A program made the position numbers and the translations under genes. A stretch of 13,165 nt of DNA from Nostoc sp. GT001 (lineage in GTDB: Bacteria; Cyanobacteriota; Cyanobacteriia; Cyanobacteriales; Nostocaceae), in NCBI RefSeq assembly GCF_030382115.1, contig NZ_JAUDRJ010000003.1, positions 271,403-284,567 on the forward strand, given 5' to 3'. The notes under the pieces are model-generated. The model was not told the origin of the DNA. It saw only the letters and a program-made list of their open reading frames with translations, and did no database searches. Below, in pieces: positions 1 to 6,780 of the stretch (positions are counted from its first letter, which is position 1; each line of letters begins with the position of its first letter).

Positions 1-473
1 GAACCCCAACCAAAAAATACTAGAACCCCTACCCGAAAAAAACTTTTTTAATTCTTGTAATGCTTGAAGAATTAGGGTTTTTAGTATTGAGTACAAAAGT
101 AATAAATCCAATAAATTCTATCCTAGAGAGACGCAATATCTGGCTGGGAGACGGCTGCTATAAATCTTATATCGCCAATCACCTAACGCTCTGAAACAAA
201 ACAAAGCGGAAAGTGAGTGGAGGGATGACATAGCACCATGCCTGAAGTGAAGAGAAGTCGCGGCTGTAAGCACAAATTCTACCCAAGAACCGAACGTTGA
301 CACACACCAGCCGAACATCAGATATCTATCGCCTGTCTGACTTGAAAATAAGTCGCCCGAACCCAAGGGTTTGCAGGCAGTGTGGAAGACGCGACTTCAA
401 TTCTGGGCATGAAAGAGTAGCAACAGCATCTCCCACAGTGGCAGCCAAGTCCACCGACCTTTTGCGAAACTCA
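1..473 (+). promoter_or_regulatory. nifB leader / nif operon upstream region
   Basis: No convincing gene lies here. The region precedes the first gene of a nif operon. In heterocystous cyanobacteria the nifB upstream region carries the main heterocyst-specific promoter, activated by CnfR (PatB); that is family knowledge, not something read from this sequence. What is visible is AT-rich DNA (1-130) with a repeated motif in inverted orientation (16-31 and 73-88, listed separately), then a less AT-rich leader. A TATAAA at 159-164 could be a -10 element, but no matching -35 box is evident. No NtcA-type GTA-N8-TAC site was seen. Open frames here (for example 118-366 minus) have no recognisable composition and look like chance. 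Confidence 0.55.
16..88. promoter_or_regulatory. Inverted pair of 16-bp motifs upstream of nifB
   Basis: AATACTAGAACCCCTA at 16-31 matches the reverse complement of 73-88 (AATACTAAAAACCCTA) at 14 of 16 positions, with centres about 57 bp apart. A further half-copy, GAACCCCAA, sits at 1-9 and is probably cut by the window edge; it lies 22 bp before the GAACCCC at 23-29. The arrangement looks like a multi-site activator-binding region. CnfR is the obvious candidate protein because it activates nifB in this group, but the link is inferred. Confidence 0.45.
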
Positions 474-1919
474 ATGACATCACCGTCTACACGACTCCTC
501 AACTCCAACGCTACGGAATCGCCAACCCAAGCAAAATCAGGTGGTTGCGGCTGTGACAGCACCACCAGCACCACCGTGGAAAGGGACGAAAAGCTCCAAG
601 AACGCATTGCTAAACATCCCTGCTACAGCGAAGACGCTCATCACCACTACGCCCGGATGCACGTTGCAGTTGCACCAGCTTGTAACATTCAATGCAACTA
701 TTGCAACCGCAAATATGATTGCGCTAACGAAAGCCGTCCTGGAGTAGTTAGCGAATTACTAACACCAGAAGAAGCAGCACACAAAGCTTTGGTCATTGGT
801 GGTAAGATTCCCCAAATGACAGTTGTGGGAATTGCTGGTCCTGGCGACCCATTAGCGAACCCAGAAAAAACCTTCCGCACATTTGAGTTGATTGCAGAGC
901 AAGCACCAGACATCAAGCTGTGCTTATCAACCAATGGTTTAATGCTGCCAGACTACATCGATCGCATTAAACAATTAAATATAGATCACGTAACGATCAC
1001 CATTAACATGGTAGATCCAGAGATCGGTGCATTGATTTATCCTTGGGTTCACTACAAACGCAAGCGTTACAGAGGTCTTGAAGGTGCAAAAATCCTCCAC
1101 GAAAGACAAATGGAAGGATTGCAAGCCCTGAAAGACGCTGACATCTTGTGCAAAGTCAACTCCGTAATGATTCCCGGAATTAATGACCATCACTTAGTTG
1201 AAGTGAATCGAGTCATTCGTGAGAAAGGTGCATTCTTGCACAACATCATGCCATTGATTTCTGCACCAGAACATGGCACACACTTCGGTTTAACTGGTCA
1301 ACGCGGCCCCACACCCAAAGAACTCAAAGAAGTTCAAGACAACTGCTCTGGTAACATGAAAATGATGCGCCACTGTCGCCAGTGTCGTGCCGATGCAGTC
1401 GGATTGTTGGGAGAAGACCGCAGCCAAGAGTTTTCCAAAGAGAAATTCTTGGAAATGGCTCCCGAATATGACATGGAACAACGCGCTACCGTTCACGAAG
1501 GAATTGAGAAGTTTAAAGAAGAACTTAAAGTAGCCAAAGATAAGGCACTAGCTGGTAAGAAAGTTGCCAATAGTCCGAAAGTTTTAGTTGCAGTAGCAAC
1601 CAAAGGCGGCGGATTAGTTAACCAACACTTCGGTCATGCAAAAGAATTCCAAATTTACGAAGTGGGTGGAAACGAAGTTCGCTTTATCGGTCATCGCAAA
1701 ATTGACCAATACTGCCAAGGTGGATACGGCGAAGAAGCTTCCTTTGAGCATATTATGAAAGCGATCGCAGATTGCAAAGCAGTTTTAGTCTCCAAGATTG
1801 GTAACTGTCCTCAAGAAAAATTGCAAGAAGCTGGAATCAAGACAATTGAAGCTTACGACGTAATTGAAAAGGTTGCTTTGGAGTTCTACGAGCAATACGT
1901 TAAGGAATTAGGTAATTAG
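474..1919 (+). CDS. nifB: NifB, FeMo-cofactor biosynthesis radical SAM protein
   Basis: NifB is a radical SAM enzyme that fuses two [4Fe-4S] clusters and inserts a carbide to make NifB-co, the precursor of the nitrogenase FeMo-cofactor. From the ATG at 474 the protein is 481 residues. It has an N-terminal GCGC patch (24-27), the radical SAM motif CxxxCxxC (Cys70, Cys74, Cys77) in [14 protein letters not shown], and further cluster-ligand candidates near Cys291 and HCRQCRADA (Cys301, Cys304). The C-terminal NifX/NafY-like domain (about 368-481) contains the [10 protein letters not shown] signature. An upstream TTG at 297 would add 59 residues unlike NifB, so the ATG was preferred even though no clear ribosome-binding site precedes it. 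It is the first gene of the nifB-fdxN-nifS-nifU operon and full length for the cyanobacterial family. Confidence 0.97.
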   Translation: MTSPSTRLLNSNATESPTQAKSGGCGCDSTTSTTVERDEKLQERIAKHPCYSEDAHHHYARMHVAVAPACNIQCNYCNRKYDCANESRPGVVSELLTPEEAAHKALVIGGKIPQMTVVGIAGPGDPLANPEKTFRTFELIAEQAPDIKLCLSTNGLMLPDYIDRIKQLNIDHVTITINMVDPEIGALIYPWVHYKRKRYRGLEGAKILHERQMEGLQALKDADILCKVNSVMIPGINDHHLVEVNRVIREKGAFLHNIMPLISAPEHGTHFGLTGQRGPTPKELKEVQDNCSGNMKMMRHCRQCRADAVGLLGEDRSQEFSKEKFLEMAPEYDMEQRATVHEGIEKFKEELKVAKDKALAGKKVANSPKVLVAVATKGGGLVNQHFGHAKEFQIYEVGGNEVRFIGHRKIDQYCQGGYGEEASFEHIMKAIADCKAVLVSKIGNCPQEKLQEAGIKTIEAYDVIEKVALEFYEQYVKELGN

Positions 1920-2028
1920 GGAATAGGGCATGGGGCATGGGGAATAGAACAATAATTATCCCCAATGCCGCCAGTCGCCTCTTGCCTACGGCACTGCCTC
2001 CCCAATGCCCAATGCCCAATACCCCTTA
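1919..2028. repeat. Heptamer repeats forming a long hairpin, nifB-fdxN spacer
   Basis: Four tandem heptamers (GGGAATA, GGGCATG, GGGCATG, GGGAATA) run from 1919 to 1946, starting at the last base of the nifB stop codon. A complementary series, CCCAATG twice and then CCCAATA, runs from 2001 to 2021. Together they can form an imperfect stem in RNA around a loop of about 54 nt. Short tandemly repeated heptamers of this kind (STRR) are typical of heterocystous cyanobacteria. They may affect mRNA stability between nifB and fdxN; that role is inferred. Confidence 0.75.
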
Positions 2029-2035
2029 CCCCAGA

Positions 2036-2042
2036 AAGGAGA
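2036..2042 (+). promoter_or_regulatory. Ribosome-binding site of fdxN
   Basis: AAGGAGA lies six bases before the ATG at 2049. It is the clearest Shine-Dalgarno sequence in the cluster, and it fixes the fdxN start downstream of an in-frame ATG at 1965 that would lie inside the heptamer repeat. Confidence 0.8.
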
Positions 2043-2048
2043 ATAATC

Positions 2049-2405
2049 ATGGCTTACAAAATTCTTACTAGCCAGTGTATTTCCTGCAATCTCTGTCTAA
2101 CGGTATGTCCGACAAATGCAGTAAAAGTGGTTGATGGACAGCACTGGATTGACCCTGAACTTTGTACAAACTGTATTGGTAGTATTCATACCATGCCCCA
2201 GTGTAAAGCTGGTTGTCCCACCTGCAACGGTTGCGTTAAGCAGCCTAGCGATTATTGGGAAGGCTGGTTTGCTAATTACAACCGCGTAGTCGCTAAATTA
2301 ACAAATAAACAAGATTACTGGGAACGTTGGTTTAACTGTTATTCCCAGAAATACTCTGAACAGTTGCAAAAGCGCCAACCCCAAAAAATGGTAGCAGAAG
2401 CTTAA
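2049..2405 (+). CDS. fdxN: FdxN, 2[4Fe-4S] ferredoxin of the nif operon
   Basis: This is a bacterial-type ferredoxin of 118 residues. The first cluster motif is CISCNLCLTVCP, with the classical CxxCxxCxxxCP spacing. The second starts at CTNC, has a longer insert before CKAGCP, and is followed by further cysteines (CNGC). The extended C-terminal tail is rich in Trp, Tyr and Lys (two WERW/WEGW-like segments), as in nif-linked FdxN. Family knowledge suggests it passes electrons to nitrogenase or to cofactor assembly, including NifB. In Anabaena PCC 7120 this gene is interrupted by a 55-kb excision element recombining at TATTC. Here it is continuous, although a TATTC is present at 2183-2187 in the second motif. 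The start is set by the strong AAGGAGA site. Confidence 0.95.
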   Translation: MAYKILTSQCISCNLCLTVCPTNAVKVVDGQHWIDPELCTNCIGSIHTMPQCKAGCPTCNGCVKQPSDYWEGWFANYNRVVAKLTNKQDYWERWFNCYSQKYSEQLQKRQPQKMVAEA

Positions 2406-2436
2406 GGGACTTCCAAATAAAAAAGACCCAACTTTT

Positions 2437-2498
2437 CTTGTGGGGTGGGCGACACGAGTGCCCGTGACTAAGGGCGGACAAGATGTCCACCCCACAAG
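2437..2498. repeat. Perfect 12-bp inverted repeat, MITE-like, fdxN-nifS spacer
   Basis: CTTGTGGGGTGG at 2437-2448 is perfectly complementary to CCACCCCACAAG at 2487-2498. A smaller inner stem (GCCC 2460-2463 with GGGC 2472-2475) lies inside, so the transcript could fold into a branched 62-nt hairpin. No T-run follows, which argues against a simple intrinsic terminator. The sequence resembles the dispersed GGGGTGG/CCACCCC palindromes of filamentous cyanobacterial genomes; dispersal cannot be checked within this window. Confidence 0.75.
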
Positions 2499-2559
2499 AT
2501 TGGATAATTTATTTCTTGGTAATCCCTAAATAATTCCTAATTCTTAATTGAAGACAACA

Positions 2560-3768
2560 ATGCAAAATAACTGCATCTATCTCGATAATAATGCCACCAC
2601 TAAGGTAGACCCAGAAGTTATAGAGGTAATGCTACCTTACCTCACAGATTATTACGGCAATCCCTCCAGTATGCATACCTTTGGTGGGCAAGTCGGTAAA
2701 GCAGTGAGAACCGCAAGAGAACAACTTGCAGCCATCCTGGGAGCCGATGAGTCTGAAATTGTCTACACAAGTTGTGGAACTGAGGGAGATAACGCGGCGA
2801 TTCGAGCCGCACTGTTAGCGCAACCTGAAAAGCGACATATCGTCACTACCCAAGTTGAACATCCAGCAGTACTCAATGTCTGCAAACAATTAGAAACCCA
2901 AGGTTATAGTGTTACCTATCTATCAGTAAATAATCAAGGGCAGCTGGATCTAGATGAACTAGAAGCTTCCTTGACGGGTAACACCGCCCTGGTGACAATT
3001 ATGTATGCTAATAACGAAACTGGGACGATTTTCCCGATTGAACAAATTGGGTTGCGCGTTAAAGAATATGGCGCTATCTTCCATGTAGATGCGGTGCAAG
3101 CAGTGGGAAAAATCCCTCTGAATATGAAGACTAGCACCATCGATATGTTAACCTTGTCTGGTCACAAGCTGCACGGACCTAAAGGAATTGGTGCTTTGTA
3201 TATCCGGCGCGGGGTTCGGTTCCGTCCCTTCATAATTGGGGGACACCAAGAACGCGGACGTAGGGCGGGAACTGAGAATGTTCCAGCAATTATCGCCTTG
3301 GGCAAAGCTGCTGAACTAGAACTGTTACACTTAGAAGAAGCGACGGCAAGAGAAAGAAAGCTGCGCGATCGCCTAGAACAAACTTTACTTGCTACAATTC
3401 CCGATTGTGTCGTTAACGGTGACGTTACGCAGAGATTGCCAAACACAACTAATATCGGCTTCAAGTACATCGAAGGTGAAGCAATTTTACTGTTATTGAA
3501 CAAATACGGTATCTGTGCATCATCCGGTTCTGCTTGTACCTCCGGTTCTCTAGAACCTTCCCACGTCCTGCGGGCAATGGGCTTACCCTATACAACTTTG
3601 CACGGTTCTATTCGCTTCAGTCTTTGTCGCTACACAACCGTTGCCGAAATCGATCAAGTAATAGAGGTAATGCCCGGTATTGTAGAACGTTTACGCGCCC
3701 TCTCACCCTTCAAAAATGATGACGCAGGTTGGTTGCAAGGACAAGAACAAGCACTAGCTCATCGTTAA
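2560..3768 (+). CDS. nifS: NifS, cysteine desulfurase for nitrogenase clusters
   Basis: NifS is a PLP-dependent class V aminotransferase-fold enzyme that takes sulfur from L-cysteine as a persulfide and gives it to NifU. The 402-residue protein opens with CIYLDNNATTK, the standard NifS N-terminus. It carries the PLP-binding lysine in SGHKLHGPKG (Lys203) and the active-site cysteine in SSGSACTSG (Cys326), almost the same numbering as in Azotobacter NifS. The ATG at 2560 gives the expected start; a TTG at 2548 would add only four residues and is less likely. No strong ribosome-binding site is seen. It lies 154 nt after fdxN and 90 nt before nifU, consistent with one operon. Confidence 0.96.
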   Translation: MQNNCIYLDNNATTKVDPEVIEVMLPYLTDYYGNPSSMHTFGGQVGKAVRTAREQLAAILGADESEIVYTSCGTEGDNAAIRAALLAQPEKRHIVTTQVEHPAVLNVCKQLETQGYSVTYLSVNNQGQLDLDELEASLTGNTALVTIMYANNETGTIFPIEQIGLRVKEYGAIFHVDAVQAVGKIPLNMKTSTIDMLTLSGHKLHGPKGIGALYIRRGVRFRPFIIGGHQERGRRAGTENVPAIIALGKAAELELLHLEEATARERKLRDRLEQTLLATIPDCVVNGDVTQRLPNTTNIGFKYIEGEAILLLLNKYGICASSGSACTSGSLEPSHVLRAMGLPYTTLHGSIRFSLCRYTTVAEIDQVIEVMPGIVERLRALSPFKNDDAGWLQGQEQALAHR

Positions 3769-3782
3769 TTAGGCAATAGGTT

Positions 3783-3819
3783 ACAGGTTACAGGGAACAG
3801 ATTATTCCCTATCACCTGT
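3783..3819. repeat. Intergenic hairpin, nifS-nifU spacer
   Basis: A 15-nt left arm (3783-3797) and a 15-nt right arm (3805-3819) pair at 13 of 15 positions around a 7-nt loop. ACAGGT pairs with ACCTGT on the outside and AGGGAA with TTCCCT on the inside. It lies just after the nifS stop codon and could protect or process the mRNA. Confidence 0.7.
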
Positions 3820-3823
3820 CCCC

Positions 3824-3848
3824 ACTCATTACTCATTACTCATTACTC
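3824..3848 (+). repeat. Heptamer repeat ACTCATT x3 before nifU
   Basis: ACTCATT is repeated three times without gaps (3824-3844), followed by a partial fourth copy ACTCA. It ends ten bases before the nifU ATG, in the place where a ribosome-binding site would be expected, and no purine-rich site is present there. Confidence 0.85.
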
Positions 3849-3858
3849 AGAACTAAAT

Positions 3859-4758
3859 ATGTGGGACTACACCGATAAAGTATTAGAACTGTTTTACGAT
3901 CCCAAAAATCAGGGAGAAATTGAAGAAACGGGCGAAGCTGGAGTTAAGGTTGCAACGGGTGAAATCGGTAGCATTGCTTGCGGTGATGCTCTGAGATTGC
4001 ACCTGAAAGTAGAAGTGGAATCTGATAAGATTCTAGATGCTCGCTTTCAAACCTTTGGTTGTACTAGTGCGATCGCATCTTCTAGTGCATTAACCGAAAT
4101 GGTCAAAGGTTTAACCTTAGACGAAGCTTTGAAAGTGTCCAATAAAGACATTGCAGATTACCTTGGTGGTTTGCCAGAAGCAAAGATGCATTGCTCTGTT
4201 ATGGGACAAGAAGCGCTAGAAGCCGCTATCTACAATTATCGTGGCATTCCTCTAGCTACCCACGATGATGATGATGAAGGTGCATTAGTTTGCAGTTGCT
4301 TTGGCATCAGCGAATCTAAAATTCGTCGCGTGATTCTAGAAAATCATCTCACGGATGCCGAACAAGTAACAAATTATGTAAAAGCTGGTGGCGGATGCGG
4401 TTCCTGTCTGGCGAACATTGATGATATTATTAGATCAGTTCAACAGGAATACGCCTCACCTGCTCTCAACAATTACGGCGTAAAAGTTGCCACAGAAATT
4501 GTTACATCTAAAGAGCGATCGCTAACAAACGTCCAAAAGATTGCTCTAATTCAAAAGGTTCTTGATGAAGAAGTCAGACCCGTACTGATTGCAGACGGGG
4601 GAGATGTAGAACTCTATGATGTAGAAGGCGATCGCGTTAAAGTTGTACTGCAAGGTGCTTGCGGTTCCTGTTCTAGTAGTACAGCAACTCTGAAAATTGC
4701 GATCGAAGCCAGATTACAAGATCGTGTCAGCAAGAGCCTTGTAGTCGAAGCAGTTTAG
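3859..4758 (+). CDS. nifU: NifU, Fe-S cluster assembly scaffold
   Basis: NifU is the scaffold on which Fe-S clusters for nitrogenase are built using sulfur from NifS. At 299 residues this is the full three-domain form. The N-terminal IscU-like domain has scaffold cysteines Cys41, Cys68 and Cys112, with Asp43 after the first. The central domain holds a permanent [2Fe-2S] cluster (CSC at 145-147, CGSC at 180-183). The C-terminal Nfu domain carries GACGSC (Cys268, Cys271). All expected ligands are intact. The start is the only ATG matching the conserved MWDYTDKV N-terminus. It directly follows nifS, its functional partner. Confidence 0.97.
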   Translation: MWDYTDKVLELFYDPKNQGEIEETGEAGVKVATGEIGSIACGDALRLHLKVEVESDKILDARFQTFGCTSAIASSSALTEMVKGLTLDEALKVSNKDIADYLGGLPEAKMHCSVMGQEALEAAIYNYRGIPLATHDDDDEGALVCSCFGISESKIRRVILENHLTDAEQVTNYVKAGGGCGSCLANIDDIIRSVQQEYASPALNNYGVKVATEIVTSKERSLTNVQKIALIQKVLDEEVRPVLIADGGDVELYDVEGDRVKVVLQGACGSCSSSTATLKIAIEARLQDRVSKSLVVEAV

Positions 4759-5035
4759 GAATTGCTGTAGGACTTAACGTATTCTACAAATACGCCCTAA
4801 TATGCATTCAGCCAGGAACAGAAAGTAGGATTTGAACCATATAATTGTCTCCACATCAATGCTTCATACCAATTCTCTCTTAATTACGAACTTGTGCCGA
4901 GCGAAGTCGAGGTATTACGAATTACGAATTACGAATTGGTACTCCTACCACTATGACGGCTAACAGCATATAGGCAAAAAGATTAAGCGCCTACTTGCAA
5001 ATTTCATCATCCAACTCGCTTCAAAGGAACAGGAT
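4759..5035. repeat. nifU-glbN spacer with hairpins and ATTACGA repeats
   Basis: This 277-nt spacer contains no gene. It holds a small hairpin after nifU (CGTATT 4778-4783, AATACG 4789-4794) within a TAGGACTTA-type sequence. It also holds ATTACGA three times in tandem (4914-4934), enclosed by an inverted repeat, ACCAATTC at 4868-4875 and GAATTGGT at 4933-4940. The latter resembles the dispersed palindromic repeats of Nostoc-type genomes. A glbN promoter may lie here, but none can be assigned. Confidence 0.65.
5023..5028 (+). promoter_or_regulatory. Ribosome-binding site of glbN
   Basis: AAAGGA lies seven bases before the ATG at 5036 and supports that start for the cyanoglobin gene. Confidence 0.6.
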
Positions 5036-5392
5036 ATGAGTACATTGTACGACAACATTGGTGGACAACCTGCTATTGAACAAGTAGTAGATGAACTCCA
5101 CAAACGCATTGCTACAGACAGCCTCCTCGCTCCCGTTTTTGCTGGTACAGACATGGCGAAGCAACGCAATCATCTAGTTGCTTTCTTAGCTCAAATATTT
5201 GAAGGGCCAAAGCAATACGGCGGTCGTCCAATGGACAAAACCCACGCAGGATTGAATCTACAGCAACCACACTTCGATGCGATCGCCAAGCATCTCGGCG
5301 AAGCAATGGCTGTGCGTGGAGTGTCAGCAGATGACACCAAAGCTGCACTAGATCGCGTCACAAAAATGAAGGGCGCTATCTTGAACAAGTAA
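5036..5392 (+). CDS. glbN: GlbN, cyanoglobin (truncated haemoglobin)
   Basis: This is a 118-residue group I truncated haemoglobin. The N-terminus MSTLYDNIGG and the segment GGRPMDKTHAGL are characteristic of Nostoc cyanoglobin. Haem ligands fit the family numbering: His70 in DKTHAG is the proximal F8 histidine and His46 in KQRNHLVAF is at the E10 position. In Nostoc commune, glbN also lies between nifU and nifH, and the protein is made under nitrogen starvation and microaerobic conditions. Oxygen scavenging or delivery near the membrane is the usual proposal; NO chemistry is an alternative. A downstream hairpin begins within its stop codon. The gene is absent from this position in many heterocystous strains, so it is a lineage marker. 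Confidence 0.96.
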   Translation: MSTLYDNIGGQPAIEQVVDELHKRIATDSLLAPVFAGTDMAKQRNHLVAFLAQIFEGPKQYGGRPMDKTHAGLNLQQPHFDAIAKHLGEAMAVRGVSADDTKAALDRVTKMKGAILNK

Positions 5393-5440
5393 TAGGACTT
5401 ATGCATTGATTGTTGACAAATAACAACATCAAGTCCTATT
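5391..5440. terminator. Hairpin overlapping the glbN stop codon
   Basis: AATAGGACTT (5391-5400) and AAGTCCTATT (5431-5440) form a perfect 10-bp outer stem, with further complementarity inside (TGATTGTTG against ACAACATCA). The left arm begins within the glbN TAA. No T-run follows, so it is better read as an mRNA-end stabiliser or a dispersed palindrome than as a classical intrinsic terminator. The TAGGACTTA core also occurs after nifU (about 4769). Confidence 0.6.
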
Positions 5441-5492
5441 GAATCTTGCAAGCTGAAACACATTATGACGTATTTGTAAATTGCGTATTTTT

Positions 5493-5529
5493 CTTTGTTC
5501 TTTGTCAAAAAAAATGACAAAGGACAAAG
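5493..5529. promoter_or_regulatory. Strong hairpin upstream of nifH
   Basis: TTTGTTCTTTGTCA (5494-5507) pairs with TGACAAAGGACAAA (5515-5528) at 13 of 14 positions, extended by a C-G pair, around an all-A loop of seven. The right arm contains two tandem AAAGGAC heptamers. It begins a 348-nt glbN-nifH spacer that contains no gene. In Anabaena variabilis nifH transcripts are known to arise partly by RNA processing. This hairpin, some 210 nt before the nifH ATG, is a candidate processing or stability element here (inference). Confidence 0.6.
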
Positions 5530-5683
5530 GACAAAAAACCAAAAGAAAAAAATTTTAACGAGGAAGATGATGAACTTACTGTCAATAATTTTGGCTGTGG
5601 AGCGATCGCCCCCAGCAGGCATTTATGCCAACGGTACCAACGATGCTCTACACGCGCTCACTACTGTCGCTCAACTGGCGTGA

Positions 5684-6625
<942 letters not shown>

Positions 6626-6658
6626 TCTAAGTAGGCGCTAAGAAATAACGATTTAGCA

Positions 6659-6705
6659 CAAGGAAAAAGGAAGAGTTTCATATCTTCCCTTTTATCCTCT
6701 CCCTT
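6659..6705. repeat. Hairpin 3' of nifH
   Basis: GGAAGA (6669-6674) pairs with TCTTCC (6683-6688). After a one-base bulge the stem continues with AAAA (6665-6668) against TTTT (6690-6693), and weaker outer pairing reaches about 6659 and 6705. It is the first of two hairpins between nifH and nifD. Confidence 0.55.
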
Positions 6706-6723
6706 GCATCTCCCCCCTAACCC

Positions 6724-6747
6724 TAGAGGGGACTCCTAGTCCCCCTA
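6724..6747. terminator. GC-rich hairpin between nifH and nifD
   Basis: GGGGACT (6728-6734) and AGTCCCC (6738-6744) form a perfect 7-bp stem with a 3-nt loop, extended by TAG/CTA across a single bulged A. It is compact and stable but not followed by a U-run. It may protect the 3' end of nifH mRNA or cause partial termination, so that Fe protein is made in excess over MoFe protein (inference). Confidence 0.6.
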
Positions 6748-6780
6748 TGCCCCGATCCTTACGAGTCACAGAGGCTAAAT

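Noticed and set aside
297..473. TTG-initiated extension of nifB
   Set aside because: It adds 59 residues without NifB character; the ATG at 474 gives the normal length of about 480.
1965..2048. Upstream ATG for fdxN
   Set aside because: The extension translates the heptamer-repeat spacer; a strong AAGGAGA precedes the ATG at 2049.
2548..2559. TTG start for nifS
   Set aside because: The ATG at 2560 fits the family N-terminus and length better.
5391..5440. Classical rho-independent terminator after glbN
   Set aside because: The stem is good but no run of T follows; listed only as a hairpin with a possible 3'-end role.
5191..5622. Minus-strand 143-codon frame across glbN and the nifH leader
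   Set aside because: It is antisense to a clear glbN, and its hydrophobic stretch comes from translating the A/T-rich hairpin region.
5495..5683. Plus-strand 62-codon frame in the glbN-nifH spacer
   Set aside because: It starts inside the hairpin, has low-complexity Lys/Thr content and no recognisable domain.
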